Source: Xanthomonas arboricola (GTDB taxonomy: Bacteria > Pseudomonadota > Gammaproteobacteria > Xanthomonadales > Xanthomonadaceae). Taken from it: a stretch of 64,000 nucleotides of DNA. Positions 16,707 to 26,373 of the stretch are shown here, one piece after another (position 1 is the first letter of the stretch; each line of letters begins with the position of its first letter). The translations under genes were made by a program, and so were the position numbers. Under the pieces are notes generated by a model, which was given only the letters and a program-made list of their open reading frames with translations, did no database searches and had not been told where the DNA came from. The stretch spans positions 186,001 through 250,000 of the forward strand of contig NZ_MIGY01000003.1 of the NCBI RefSeq assembly GCF_002940665.1, in the 5' to 3' direction.

Positions 16707-17552
16707 TCAGCGTGCGAAGAGATGTACATATTCCGGCGCGACCGACGCCAACAATGTCGAGGCAGCGACCTCGGCCGTTTGCGTGCCATCCGAATACGGC
16801 CCCACCTGATACGGCGGAAACACGAACCGAAGCGCGGTGATCTGCCCGGCCGGATTGAGCACCGGCACGAACTGGGCAAAGTTGTCGACCTGCGCGGCAG
16901 TGCCTTCGGCAATCATGCGATCGGCCGAGGCCACCTGCTCGGCCTGTTCTGCGACCGGCACGCGATCGGCTTCCACGCGCTGGGTGGCGGCGTTGTGCAA
17001 TTGCACGGCCACCTCGCGCCCGATCTTTTCCCAGCCTGCCGGGTCCGGAATCAAGGCCTGCGCGGTCAATTGCCTGCGCTCCTTGACCAGCCAGACGAAG
17101 CGCGCCACCAACGGCTCGCCATGCGCACCACCGGTATAGCGGCTGCCGTCCGCGGACACGACGATCAGGTCCGGTGTCTGCAATACGGTCTCGAACGCCA
17201 GTGACAATTCGTAAGGTGCGGCCGGCTTGTCGTTGCCGAGCCCGGACACCGCTTCCATGAGTTCGGCGCGTGCTGCCTGCGCATAACTGCGGATCAGTCC
17301 GCTCAGCTCGGGAAACGCGTCCAGCCCACGCGGATAGCTGATACCCACCATATAGGCGGGTGCTTGCTCGATCACATCCTCCAGCGGGCCGCTTTGCACC
17401 AGCACGGGCTCGGCCGGCGGTGCCGCGACGGCAGTTGCGTCAGCTGCCGGCTGTGCCGATTCGGCCGTCGTCGGCTCGCGCTGCGTACATCCTGCCAACA
17501 CGGCCAGCATCAGCAAGCCCCGGACTGCGTTCACTCCTGACAACCGCCCCAT
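16707..17552 (-). CDS. DUF4163/DUF3298 (PdaC/RsiV-like) lipoprotein
   Basis: A 281-aa lipoprotein: signal GLLMLAVLAGC with the lipobox Cys at about residue 22, then an Ala/Pro-rich linker. The DUF4163-like domain carries VVSADGSRYTGGAHGEP. The C-terminal DUF3298 domain carries FPPYQVGPYSDGTQTAEV. Proteins with this pair include RsiV (lysozyme-binding anti-sigma factor) and PdaC deacetylase N-termini; the fold may bind glycan or lysozyme. The ATG at 17552 was preferred to the GTG at 17558 because GGGGAG lies about 12 nt upstream of it. No catalytic deacetylase domain is present. Function unproven. Confidence 0.8.
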   Translation of the reverse strand: MGRLSGVNAVRGLLMLAVLAGCTQREPTTAESAQPAADATAVAAPPAEPVLVQSGPLEDVIEQAPAYMVGISYPRGLDAFPELSGLIRSYAQAARAELMEAVSGLGNDKPAAPYELSLAFETVLQTPDLIVVSADGSRYTGGAHGEPLVARFVWLVKERRQLTAQALIPDPAGWEKIGREVAVQLHNAATQRVEADRVPVAEQAEQVASADRMIAEGTAAQVDNFAQFVPVLNPAGQITALRFVFPPYQVGPYSDGTQTAEVAASTLLASVAPEYVHLFAR

Positions 17553-17600
17553 TCCCACCTGCTCCCCATCGATACATCTGCAAAGACACGCTGCCGGCGA

Positions 17601-17885
17601 TCAGGCCAGCAGATCCTGAAACTGTTGGTGCCGCCGGATATACGCCTCGGCGTAACTGCAGGCAGGCACGACCTTGTAGCCCTGCTGGCGCGCATGGGCC
17701 AAGGCAGCCTCGACCAGCACTGCGGCAATACCGCGTCCACCGATCGCGTCGGGCACATGCGTATGCGTGATGGTCATGCGCTCACCTTCCAGACGGTATG
17801 CCAGCTCGGCATGTTGTCCATCGGTGTCTACGCTGAAGAGCTGCTGCGTGGAATCGTGGTCTGCCTGCACTGTCGCTGCCTCCAT
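17601..17885 (-). CDS. GNAT-like N-acetyltransferase (short YjdJ type)
   Basis: A 94-aa protein with HAELAYRLEGERMTITHTHVPDAIGGRGIAAVLVEAALAHARQQGYKVVPACSYAEAYIRRHQQFQDLL. The GGRGIAAVLVEAAL stretch is the acetyl-CoA pyrophosphate-binding motif A (Q/RxxGxG/A form). The Cys-Ser-Tyr of PACSYAEAYIRRH is typical of the minimal GNAT family YjdJ/Gtn10. The ATG at 17885 gives the normal size (~90-100 aa). The substrate is unknown. It sits 48 nt upstream of the lipoprotein start, possibly co-transcribed. Confidence 0.85.
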   Translation of the reverse strand: MEAATVQADHDSTQQLFSVDTDGQHAELAYRLEGERMTITHTHVPDAIGGRGIAAVLVEAALAHARQQGYKVVPACSYAEAYIRRHQQFQDLLA

Positions 17886-18100
17886 GGTGGTCTGCACGAG
17901 GCAGTGACGATGGTCAGCAGTGTGACCAGCGCGGCGCCGCGCCTGCGTGAAAATGAATCGATGCTGTGACCGCCCGCGCAGCCTGCGAACCGGCACTTAA
18001 GTTCGCTCGCACCGCGCCGATAGCTCAGCCGAAGGCGCCCGTTGCACCCGGGCCGGTGCGAGCCGCCGACGCCTTCGCCTTACCTACGAGGAGTCACCGC

Positions 18101-18301
18101 ATGCACAACGATTCGGCAGGACACAGCGCAGACAGCGATAGCTCGCTGCTGGAAGGCCTGTTCCAGTTCGCCATCAAGGGCGACACCCACAACCCCGACT
18201 TCGCGCAGCTCAACGACACGGTGTACCAGCGCCTGCAGCAGGCCTACGGGTCGGTGCCCACCGGCAGCGTCGCTGGCGACCAGAAACGCGACGCGGCCTG
18301 A
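18101..18301 (+). CDS. small conserved hypothetical protein
   Basis: A 66-aa acidic protein starting MHNDSAGHSADSDSSLLEGL, with FQFAIKGDTHNPDFAQLNDTVYQRLQQAYGSV in the middle. GAGGAG is placed 9 nt before the ATG, which strongly supports translation. There is no signal peptide and no membrane segment. I recognise no family; the central portion looks helical. Confidence 0.65.
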   Translation: MHNDSAGHSADSDSSLLEGLFQFAIKGDTHNPDFAQLNDTVYQRLQQAYGSVPTGSVAGDQKRDAA

Positions 18302-18442
18302 GCCGGCATCGCATCACTGCCCAGGACCACGCGCGCACTCGCGAGGGTCCTGGTCCGGTCGCCCAAGGCGACCCGCTCTTCCCGACACCGTCGACCTAAC
18401 CGCGCGTGCCCACCGGCGGCCAGCGGTCGGTTTGCCAACCGA

Positions 18443-19051
18443 TCAGCCGAAACGCGGATTGGATAGCTGCTCCAGGAATACCTGCAGCACGCGCGGCTCC
18501 ATGATCAGCATGAACATCACGCCGAACGCGGCACCGGCCAGGTGCGCGCTGTGGTTGATGCGATCGCCGCCGCGGCGGTCCATCCACAGGCTGTAGCCGA
18601 CATAGAACACCGCGTAGATGATCGCCGGCGCCGGAATGAACAGCACCAGGATGATGGTCCACGGCTGCAGCAGGATGAAGGCGAACAACACCGCCGACAC
18701 CGCACCGGAGGCGCCCAGGCTGAGATAGTTCGGGTTCTTCTGGTTCTTCAGATAGCTGGGCAGGATCGAGACCACCAGCGCCGCCAGATAGAACAGCGGG
18801 TAGGTCAGCACGCTGCCGGTCAGCTGGGTCATCACGTTTTCGATCACCCGGCCGAAGAAGAACAGCGTGATCATGTTGAAGACCAGGTGGCCCAGATCGG
18901 CATGGATGAAACCGTAGGTGACCAGGCGGTCGTACTGCTTGTGCTTGTCCAGCGCCGGCGGCCACAGGATCAGGCGGTCAGCCAGCTTGCGGTTGTTGAA
19001 CGCCATCCACGAGACGATGCCGGTGATGGCGATCAGGATCAGGGTAATCAT
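18443..19051 (-). CDS. rhomboid family intramembrane serine protease
   Basis: The 202-aa membrane protein has the catalytic pair GASG (Ser115) and NHSAHLAG (His170), plus HADLGHLVFNM in the second membrane region. The order of segments is that of a six-TM rhomboid. It cleaves within membranes near helix-destabilising residues; the substrates are unknown. It starts 7 nt after the stop of the POT transporter gene on the same strand, suggesting co-transcription. Confidence 0.92.
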   Translation of the reverse strand: MITLILIAITGIVSWMAFNNRKLADRLILWPPALDKHKQYDRLVTYGFIHADLGHLVFNMITLFFFGRVIENVMTQLTGSVLTYPLFYLAALVVSILPSYLKNQKNPNYLSLGASGAVSAVLFAFILLQPWTIILVLFIPAPAIIYAVFYVGYSLWMDRRGGDRINHSAHLAGAAFGVMFMLIMEPRVLQVFLEQLSNPRFG

Positions 19052-19058
19052 GCGGACC

Positions 19059-20639
19059 TCAGGCAGAACGGTAATTGTCGACCATGCGATACCCGCGCGC
19101 GTACAGGCCGAAGGCCAGTGCCGCCAGGAACGCGAAGGCCGCGAAGAAGAACATCAGAAATGCCGCTTCGCTGAGCCCAGTATCGGCGATGTGGGAGGTC
19201 ACCGTGGCGTTGCGCACCGCCACGTTCGACAGCAGCACCCATAGATTGCCCACCGTGGTGGTCAGATACCAGAAGCTCATCACCACGCCCTTCATCGACG
19301 GCGGTGCCTGGCTGTAGGCGAACTCGATCCCGGTGGCCGACACCAGCACCTCGCCGAAGGTCAGCAGCGCATAGGGCAGGATCTGCCAGGCGATATGCAT
19401 CGGCTCGCCGCCGTCCATGCTGATCTGGATGGCACCGACCGCAATCCAGGCCAGGCCGCCGAAGGCGATGCCGCAGGTCATGCGGCGCAGCGCTGTCGGC
19501 TCCCAGCCGCCACGTCGCAGCAGCGGATACAGCACCAGATTGTTGAACGGGATCAGCAGCATCACCAGCAGCGGATTGAGCGCCTGCATCTGCGAGGCAG
19601 TGAACCAGGCCGGCATCGTCATCTCGCGCCCCTGCAGGACCCAGGTCGAGGCTTTCTGGTCAAACAGCGAGAAGAATGGCGTGACGAGCGCGAAGATCAC
19701 CAACACCCGCAGCAGCGCGCGCACGCCTTCGACCGCGGTATCGGGATGGATGCCGCGCGCACGCTCCAGCTGCCACCAGGTGCCGCCGCCGATGCCGGCC
19801 AGCAACAGCACCAGCGCCATGCACAGGCAGATGACGATGCCGAGCTGGTCGACCAGCGCGAAGCAGGCCAGCGCCAGCAGCACCGAGACCACTGCCAGCA
19901 TCAGTCCCGGACGGCCCTGCCCCGGCGCCTGTGTCAGCAATGCGGTGCGCACCACCGCACCGAAGCCGTGCGGGTCCTTCGGCGGCAACGGCACCCGCAC
20001 ATAGCGCCTGCGGCCCAGCCAGAACACCAGCGTGGCCACGAACATCAGGATGCCCGGAATGCCGAATGCCCACGCCGGGCCCAGATTCTTCAGCGCCAGC
20101 GGGATCAACAACGAGGCGAACAACGAGCCGAAGTTGATGATCCAGTAGAAGCCGTCGAACACCACCTTGGCCAGGTGCTTGTTGGACTGGTCGAACTGGT
20201 CGCCCATGAACGAGGCCACCAGCGGTTTGATGCCGCCCGCACCCAGCGCGATCAGGCCCAGCCCGAGGAAGAATCCGCCGCGGCTGCCTTCGAACAGCGC
20301 CAGGCAGGCATGCCCGGCGCAGTACACCAGGCTGAACCACAGAATGGTGTTGTACTTGCCGAAGAAGCGATCGGCCAGCCAGCCGCCGAGCAGCGGGAAG
20401 AAAAACACCCCGATCATGAAGCTGTGCAGGATGTGCTTGGCCTCGGCTTCACGGCCGGGCCCGCCGACTTCCTGCAACAGCAGCGAGGTGATCAGGAACT
20501 GCACCAGGATGTTGCGCATCCCGTAGAAGCTGAAACGCTCGCAGGCTTCGTTGCCGATGATGAAAGGTATCTGGCGCGGCAGCCGCGCACCGGCAGTGGG
20601 GCCCGGCAGGGTGGAAGTGGTCAAGGGCAGTCCGGTCAA
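19059..20639 (-). CDS. proton-dependent oligopeptide transporter (POT/PTR family)
   Basis: A 526-aa transporter of about 14 TM segments. The N-terminus has the POT signature NEACERFSFYGMRNIL (ExxERFxYYG-type, TM1), then IGVFFFPLLGGWLADRFFGKY (MFS motif A) and FYWIINFGSLFASLLIPLAL (PTR2 signature region). It should import di- or tripeptides with protons. It is co-directional with and immediately upstream of the rhomboid gene. The C-terminal half contains an insertion (LERARGIHPDTAVEGVRALLRV), as in other proteobacterial YdgR/YbgH-like members. Confidence 0.92.
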   Translation of the reverse strand: MTGLPLTTSTLPGPTAGARLPRQIPFIIGNEACERFSFYGMRNILVQFLITSLLLQEVGGPGREAEAKHILHSFMIGVFFFPLLGGWLADRFFGKYNTILWFSLVYCAGHACLALFEGSRGGFFLGLGLIALGAGGIKPLVASFMGDQFDQSNKHLAKVVFDGFYWIINFGSLFASLLIPLALKNLGPAWAFGIPGILMFVATLVFWLGRRRYVRVPLPPKDPHGFGAVVRTALLTQAPGQGRPGLMLAVVSVLLALACFALVDQLGIVICLCMALVLLLAGIGGGTWWQLERARGIHPDTAVEGVRALLRVLVIFALVTPFFSLFDQKASTWVLQGREMTMPAWFTASQMQALNPLLVMLLIPFNNLVLYPLLRRGGWEPTALRRMTCGIAFGGLAWIAVGAIQISMDGGEPMHIAWQILPYALLTFGEVLVSATGIEFAYSQAPPSMKGVVMSFWYLTTTVGNLWVLLSNVAVRNATVTSHIADTGLSEAAFLMFFFAAFAFLAALAFGLYARGYRMVDNYRSA

Positions 20640-20916
20640 GCAGAAAACACGCGCTATCGTACCGGCGGCCGCCGGTTGGCCGCCATCGCGACCATCGGAT
20701 AAGACCCAGGATGCGCCGCTGCATGCAGCGACGCCGCTGCGCTTATGGCCGCCATTGCGGTGTACCCGACACGTCGTTCGGCCCAGACGTGCCTAAAACC
20801 GCTGTTGGCACGCCGCAACCACGCCGATCGCGCGCAAGTCATGACGCAGTGCAGATTGGCCTGCTGCGCCGGCTCGGCTACATTGCAAACGTTTTCCTGG
20901 AACACTGGACCGCTGG

Positions 20917-22686
20917 ATGCCCCGCTTCACCCGCCTGGCCCTGAGCCTGTTGCTGCTGACCACCGCCCCCGCCGCACTGGCCGCCGAACCGCTGACCACC
21001 CGGGCCGAGCGCAGCGGGTTTGCGCAGACCGGACGCTACGAGGAAGTCATCGCGCTTTGCGATGCCTTTGCGCAGCGCTACCCGCAGGCGGTGCGCTGCA
21101 TCGAGTTCGGCACCACCCCGGAAGGCCGGCCGATGAAGGCGCTGATCGTCTCCACCAGCGGCGCACTGGATACCGACAGCGCTGCGCAACGCAAGTTGCC
21201 GGTGGTGCTGGTGCAAGGCGGCATCCATGCCGGCGAGATCGACGGCAAGGACGCGGGCTTCCTGGCGCTGCGCGAATTGCTGGACGGAAAAACCGGCAAA
21301 GGCGTACTGGACAAGCTGGTCTGGGTATTCGTGCCGGTGTTCAACGTCGACGGCCACGAGCGCTTCGGCGCCTGGAACCGCCCCAATCAACGCGGCCCCG
21401 AACAGATGGGCTGGCGCACCACCGCGCAGAACCTCAATCTCAATCGCGACTACCTCAAGGCCGACGCGCCGGAAATGCAGGCGATGCTGCGGCTGGTGCA
21501 GCAATGGGATCCGCTGATGTACGTGGACCTGCACGTCACCGATGGCGCCAAGTTCGAGCACGACGTGTCGGTGCAGGTGGAGCCCGTGCACGCCGGCGAT
21601 GCCACGCTGCAACGCGACGGCACGCGCTGGCGCGATGCGGTGATTGCCGACCTCGCCGCACAGGGCTCGCTGCCGTTGCCGTATTACCCCTCGTTCGTGC
21701 ACGAGGACGACCCGACATCGGGCTTTGCCGACGACGTGTCGCCGCCGCGTTTTTCGCACGGCTATTTCCTGCTGCGCAACCGCTTCGGCATGCTGGTGGA
21801 AACGCATTCGTGGAAGACCTACCCGGTGCGCGTACGCGTCACCCGCAATGCGATCGTGTCGGTGCTGCAGCAGGCCGCGCGCAACGGCGCCAGGTGGCGC
21901 GCCGATGCGCTGGCGGCCGATCAGCGTGCGACCAGGCTGGCTGGCGAGATCGAGCCGTTGAGCTTCGCTGCCGGCCCGGCCGCACGCACCGTTGCCTTCC
22001 GTGGCTACGCCTACACGCGCACGCCCTCGCCGATTTCCGGTGCGTTGATGACGCGCTACGACGAGACCAGACCACAGATCTGGAAGGTACCGTTACGCGA
22101 TCAGATCAAGCCGGATGTGGTGGTCGATGCGCCCCGCGGCGGCTATCTGGTGCCTGCCGCGCAAGCGGCCCTGGTGGCGGAGAAACTGCGCCTGCACGGC
22201 ATCGCCTTCGACACCCTCGCCACCACTGCCGCCCATCCGGTGCAGAGCTTCCATGCCGACAAGGCGACGTTTGCCGCGCGCTCCAACGAAGGCCACCAGA
22301 ACCTGGAGATCGCCGGGCAGTGGCGCGATGAAACCCGCACCGTGCCGGCAGGCTCCTTGTTCGTGCCGATCGCCCAGGCCAGGTCGCGCCTGGTGATGGC
22401 GATTCTGGAACCGCAGGCGCCGGATTCGCTGCTGCAATGGGGCCTGTTCAACACCGCATTCGAGCGCAAGGAATACATGGAGGATTACGTCGCCGAAGAG
22501 GTGGCGCGCGACCTGCTAGAACGCGACCCGGCAGTGAAGGCGCAATTCGAACAACGCCTGGCCAGCGATGCCGCCTTCGCGGCCGACCCGAAGGCACGCC
22601 TGGAATTCTTCGCTCGCCTGCATTCCTCCTGGGACGAGCGCTACCGCCTGTACCCAGTGTTACGCACGGCACAGACGCAGTTCTGA
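20917..22686 (+). CDS. secreted M14 family zinc carboxypeptidase
   Basis: The 589-aa precursor has a signal peptide (LALSLLLLTTAPAALA, to residue ~22). The M14 zinc site includes GGIHAGEIDGKDAG (His104, Glu107) and a later MYVDLHVTDG His. ETHSWKTYPVRV precedes the C-terminal half and may contain the catalytic Glu region. The deduced location is the periplasm or outside the cell. The ~200-residue C-terminal part (KPDVVVDAPRGGYLVPAAQAALV...) is not typical of M14A/B and may bind substrate. The gene is followed after 108 nt by a beta-glucosidase on the same strand. Confidence 0.85.
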   Translation: MPRFTRLALSLLLLTTAPAALAAEPLTTRAERSGFAQTGRYEEVIALCDAFAQRYPQAVRCIEFGTTPEGRPMKALIVSTSGALDTDSAAQRKLPVVLVQGGIHAGEIDGKDAGFLALRELLDGKTGKGVLDKLVWVFVPVFNVDGHERFGAWNRPNQRGPEQMGWRTTAQNLNLNRDYLKADAPEMQAMLRLVQQWDPLMYVDLHVTDGAKFEHDVSVQVEPVHAGDATLQRDGTRWRDAVIADLAAQGSLPLPYYPSFVHEDDPTSGFADDVSPPRFSHGYFLLRNRFGMLVETHSWKTYPVRVRVTRNAIVSVLQQAARNGARWRADALAADQRATRLAGEIEPLSFAAGPAARTVAFRGYAYTRTPSPISGALMTRYDETRPQIWKVPLRDQIKPDVVVDAPRGGYLVPAAQAALVAEKLRLHGIAFDTLATTAAHPVQSFHADKATFAARSNEGHQNLEIAGQWRDETRTVPAGSLFVPIAQARSRLVMAILEPQAPDSLLQWGLFNTAFERKEYMEDYVAEEVARDLLERDPAVKAQFEQRLASDAAFAADPKARLEFFARLHSSWDERYRLYPVLRTAQTQF

Positions 22687-22794
22687 GCCGGCGCCCGCTT
22701 CCGGCAGGTACCTGATTCGGCGCACGCGCGCGCCTTTCGAACGCGGGCACTGCGGTGCCCTCCCCTGATTGCAACCGCACCACAAGGACCACCC

Positions 22795-25047
22795 GTGCCA
22801 CAGCTCGATATGAAACCGTTTACACACTCCAGGCCACGCCGTCTCGCGCTGGCCATCGCCCTTGGCGTCGGCACCGCGTTTGCCGCCCCGCTCGGCGCAC
22901 AGACCGCCGCTGCAGCGCAGCCGTGGATGGACACCGCGCTGACCGCGGACCAGCGCGCCGATCGTCTGCTCGCGCAGATGAGCGAGGAGGAAAAATTCCA
23001 GATGCTGCGCAGCTACTTCGGCCTGGGCACCGACAAGATTCCCAAGCCCGAGGGCGCGCTGGGTTCGGCCGGCTATGTCCCCGGCGTCCCACGGCTGGGC
23101 ATCCCGGCGCAGCAACTGGCCGATGCCGGCGTGGGCGTGACCAATCCCGGCGGCATCCGCAAGGGCGACTTCGCCACCGCGATGCCGTCCGGCCCGTCGG
23201 CCGCCTCGAGCTGGAATCCGCAGCTGGCCTATGCCGGCGGCAAGACCATGGGCCGCGAATCCTGGCAGCAGGGCTTCAACGTGCTGCTGGCCGGCAGCGT
23301 CAACCTGCAGCGCGACCCACGCAACGGACGCAATTTCGAATATGCCGGCGAAGACCCGCTGCTGGCCGGCACCATGGTCGGCGAGTCTATCCGCGGCGTG
23401 CAGAGCGAGCATGTGCTGTCAACGATGAAGCACTACGCGCTCAACGACATGGAGACGCGACGCAATTTCCACAGCGCCGAGATCGGCGAGCAGGCGATGC
23501 ACGAATCGGATTTGCTGGCGTTCGAGATCGCGTTGAAAATCGGCGACCCGGCCTCGGTGATGTGCTCCTACAACAAGATCAATGGCATCTACGGCTGCGA
23601 GCACGATTACCTGCTCAACCAGGTACTCAAGCAGGAATGGAAATACCCCGGCTACGTGATGTCCGACTGGGGCGGCGTGCACAGCGGCTCCAAGGCGGCC
23701 CTGGCCGGACTCGATCAGCAATCGGCTGGCGAAGTGTTCGACGCGGCGGTGTTCTTCGACGCACCGTTGCGCATGGCGGTGTCGGCCGGCGTGGTGCCGC
23801 GCGCGCGCTTCGACGACATGGTCAAGCGCGTGCTGCGCAGCCTGTTCGCGCATGGCGCGTTCGATCATCCCACCCAGCGCCAGCCGATCGACGGCAAGGC
23901 CGGGCAGCTGTCCGCGCAGCATGTTGCCGAGGAAGGCAGCGTGCTGCTGCGTAACGAGCAGGCTACCTTGCCGCTATCCAAGGACGTGCGCCGCATCGCG
24001 GTGATCGGTGGGTATGCCGACAAGGGCGTGATGTCCGGCGGCGGTTCCTCGCGTGTGGACTACACCATCAACGGTGGCAACGCCGTACCCGGCCTCAATC
24101 CGACCACCTGGCCCGGCCCGGTGATCATCCATCCGTCCTCGCCGCTGCAGGCATTGCGCGCCGCGTTGCCGAACGTGCAGATCGATTATGTCGACGGCAA
24201 GGACCGCGCTGCCGCGGCACGCGCGGCCAAGGCCGCCGATGTGGCGATCGTGTTCGCCACCCAATGGTCGGCCGAATCGGTGGACCTGCCGGACATGCAA
24301 TTGCCCGACAACCAGGATGCCTTGATCGAGGCGGTGGCCAAGGCCAACCCCAAGACCACCGTGGTGCTGGAAACCAACGGCCCGGTGCGCATGCCCTGGG
24401 CCGAGCGCGTGCCGGCGGTATTGCAGGCGTGGTATCCGGGCATCGGCGGCGGCGAGGCGATCGCCAACCTGCTGACCGGTGCGGTCAATCCGTCCGGCCA
24501 TCTGCCGGTGACCTGGCCGGTGGACGAATCGCAGCTGCCGCGTCCCTCGATCCCGGGCCTGGGCTTCAAGCCGGCCAAGCCGGGCGAAGACAGCATCGAC
24601 TACGCCATCGAAGGCGCCAACGTCGGCTACAAGTGGTTCGCCGCGCGCAAGCTGACCCCGCGTTATGCGTTCGGCCATGGCCTGTCGTACACGCAGTTCC
24701 GCATGGGCGGGCTGCGCGTGGAAGCCAACGGCAGCCAGCTCACGGCGAACTTCGAGGTGGAAAACATCGGCCAGCGCGAAGGCGCCGCCGTGCCGCAGCT
24801 CTACGTCACCCTGCCCGACGGCCATGCCACCCCGCTGCGCCTGATCGGCTGGCAGAAGCTCACGCTCAAGCCGGGCGAAAAGCGCACCGTGCAGGTGATC
24901 GCCGAACCCAGGACGCTGGCCGACTTCGATGCCAAGGCCCGTCACTGGACGATTGCCGCGGGCACCTATCGCGTGCAGCTGGCGCGTTCGGCAAGCGAAC
25001 CGGTGCAGAGTGCAGAGGTCAGCCTGCAGGCGGCGCAGCTGCCGTGA
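22795..25047 (+). CDS. bglX: glycoside hydrolase family 3 beta-glucosidase
   Basis: A 750-aa GH3 enzyme with a signal peptide (LALAIALGVGTAFAAPLGAQ, within residues 14-40). The N-terminal barrel carries KHYALNDME and the nucleophile Asp291 in VMSDWGGVHSG. The second domain has EEGSVLLRNEQATLPL and a GGSSRVDY loop. A C-terminal fibronectin-III-like domain begins near MGGLRVEANGSQL. It probably releases glucose or xylose from plant-derived oligosaccharides in the periplasm. The GTG start at 22795 has AAGGA 8 nt upstream; ATG at 22810 is the alternative. The sugar specificity is not determinable here, so the symbol is approximate. Confidence 0.9.
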   Translation: MPQLDMKPFTHSRPRRLALAIALGVGTAFAAPLGAQTAAAAQPWMDTALTADQRADRLLAQMSEEEKFQMLRSYFGLGTDKIPKPEGALGSAGYVPGVPRLGIPAQQLADAGVGVTNPGGIRKGDFATAMPSGPSAASSWNPQLAYAGGKTMGRESWQQGFNVLLAGSVNLQRDPRNGRNFEYAGEDPLLAGTMVGESIRGVQSEHVLSTMKHYALNDMETRRNFHSAEIGEQAMHESDLLAFEIALKIGDPASVMCSYNKINGIYGCEHDYLLNQVLKQEWKYPGYVMSDWGGVHSGSKAALAGLDQQSAGEVFDAAVFFDAPLRMAVSAGVVPRARFDDMVKRVLRSLFAHGAFDHPTQRQPIDGKAGQLSAQHVAEEGSVLLRNEQATLPLSKDVRRIAVIGGYADKGVMSGGGSSRVDYTINGGNAVPGLNPTTWPGPVIIHPSSPLQALRAALPNVQIDYVDGKDRAAAARAAKAADVAIVFATQWSAESVDLPDMQLPDNQDALIEAVAKANPKTTVVLETNGPVRMPWAERVPAVLQAWYPGIGGGEAIANLLTGAVNPSGHLPVTWPVDESQLPRPSIPGLGFKPAKPGEDSIDYAIEGANVGYKWFAARKLTPRYAFGHGLSYTQFRMGGLRVEANGSQLTANFEVENIGQREGAAVPQLYVTLPDGHATPLRLIGWQKLTLKPGEKRTVQVIAEPRTLADFDAKARHWTIAAGTYRVQLARSASEPVQSAEVSLQAAQLP

Positions 25048-25146
25048 TCCGGTGTCGTGGCGGGCATGCATTACGCGTGTCCGCCACGCCGTCTTCTCAC
25101 GTCGCCGGCAAGCACCGGCCACCACGAAAAATTTGTGCCGGATGCG

Positions 25147-25175
25147 TTGACAGCGTCGCGCGCAACTTGCACAAT
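25147..25175 (+). promoter_or_regulatory. tRNA-Leu promoter
   Basis: A perfect -35 TTGACA (25147-25152) and -10 CACAAT (25170-25175) are spaced 17 nt apart, 15 nt before the mature tRNA 5' end. Confidence 0.75.
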
Positions 25176-25189
25176 TCGCCTCCTGAGTC

Positions 25190-25276
25190 GCCCAGGTGGC
25201 GGAATTGGTAGACGCACTAGCTTCAGGTGCTAGCGGGGGCAACTTCGTGGAGGTTCGAGTCCTCTCCTGGGCACCA
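25190..25276 (+). tRNA. tRNA-Leu, anticodon CAG
   Basis: An 87-nt class II tRNA. The acceptor stem GCCCAGG pairs with CCTGGGC, followed by encoded ACCA. The D-arm contains GGCGGAATTGGTAGAC. The anticodon stem CTAGC/GCTAG encloses TTCAGGT, giving anticodon CAG for CUG codons. A long variable arm precedes the T-arm GGTTCGAGTCC. Flanked by a strong promoter and a terminator as a one-gene unit. Confidence 0.97.
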
Positions 25277-25294
25277 TGACTCACGGTAGATCGT

Positions 25295-25322
25295 AAAAAA
25301 CCCCGCTCAGGCGGGGTTTTTT
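25295..25322 (+). terminator. tRNA-Leu terminator
   Basis: AAAAAACCCCGC / GCGGGGTTTTTT stem with a short loop, 18 nt past the tRNA 3' end. Confidence 0.92.
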
Positions 25323-25479
25323 GCGTCTGGGCCATACGATTGCACGATGGTGTGCGGCATCGGTGATGTCTGCAGATCGGCAGCGTTGCCAGGATGCGGC
25401 GCCGGTGACTTTCGACACGCGACCAGCTATTGCTGCTGTGGCGACCCTGCGCAACGCCTCCACGACGGCAGCAGGCCCC

Positions 25480-26352
25480 ATGCGCATCCTCCTCTGGCTT
25501 GCCCTGCTTCCGGCCGTTGTCAGTCCGCATGCACGGGCACAGCAGACCAACAAACACGATGCCCCGTACCATCGCGCGCAGGTGTCTTCGCAGCAATGCG
25601 GTCTCGGCACGCCGTTCAACGTGCTCGCCGACAGCGGCGGCATCTGGCTTTATCGCGACAGCGGTTGGCCACGCGAAATTTTCTTCCACGGCGGCGAACT
25701 GAGCATCGACCACAAGCTGCAGCAGACCAGCACGGCCGATGCACGACGCCTCTGGGAGATGGAACAACGCACCCGCGCATTGATGCCGCAGGTTGCCGGC
25801 ATTGCCTATCAGGTGATCGACCTCAGTTACGACGCGCTCGGCGGTGTCATCGAGGTCATGACAGGCAGTGCGCTCAACGCCCGCAAGATCGAACGGCTGC
25901 GCAAACGCGCACGCGCGTATGTCGACGGCACCCTGGGCAAGGGGCGTTGGGAGCAGAAGGCCTTCGACGGCAACTTCGCAAATTACGTCGAACACGAAGC
26001 CGAGCAATTCAAGGGCAGCATCGCGCGCCACATGCTCTGGCAGATCGTCACCGGGCGTTCGGACGGAATCGACAAACGCGCCCAACAGATGGAGGGCCAA
26101 CTGGATGCAAGGCAGGATACCCAGGCGTCCACCATCGAGGCCAGTGCCAATGCGCTGTGCACCCAGGTGCAAGCACTGCGTCAGTTAGAGGACGCGCTCG
26201 AGTTCCGTTACCAGGGCAAGCGGCTGCAACTGCTCGCACCCCTGCAGGACGACACGCCGCGCCATGACACCGAACGGGCTGAACCGAAGCCCGACAGCGG
26301 CGATGCGCCACCGAACCGGGCAGTCAAGCTGCAACCAGCAACAAACAGCTGA
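25480..26352 (+). CDS. DUF2884 (YggN-like) periplasmic protein
   Basis: A 290-aa precursor with signal peptide MRILLWLALLPAVVSPHARAQ. The body has IWLYRDSGWPREIFFHGGELSIDH, a run near DARRLWEMEQRTRALMPQVAGIAYQVIDLSYDALGGV and a charged C-terminal half. These resemble YggN of E. coli (DUF2884), whose role is unknown. The start at 25480 was taken because upstream in-frame sequence lacks signal character. The C-terminal ~40 residues are polar and probably disordered. Assignment by resemblance only. Confidence 0.75.
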   Translation: MRILLWLALLPAVVSPHARAQQTNKHDAPYHRAQVSSQQCGLGTPFNVLADSGGIWLYRDSGWPREIFFHGGELSIDHKLQQTSTADARRLWEMEQRTRALMPQVAGIAYQVIDLSYDALGGVIEVMTGSALNARKIERLRKRARAYVDGTLGKGRWEQKAFDGNFANYVEHEAEQFKGSIARHMLWQIVTGRSDGIDKRAQQMEGQLDARQDTQASTIEASANALCTQVQALRQLEDALEFRYQGKRLQLLAPLQDDTPRHDTERAEPKPDSGDAPPNRAVKLQPATNS

Positions 26353-26373
26353 GACCTCACGCCCTCGGTCGGA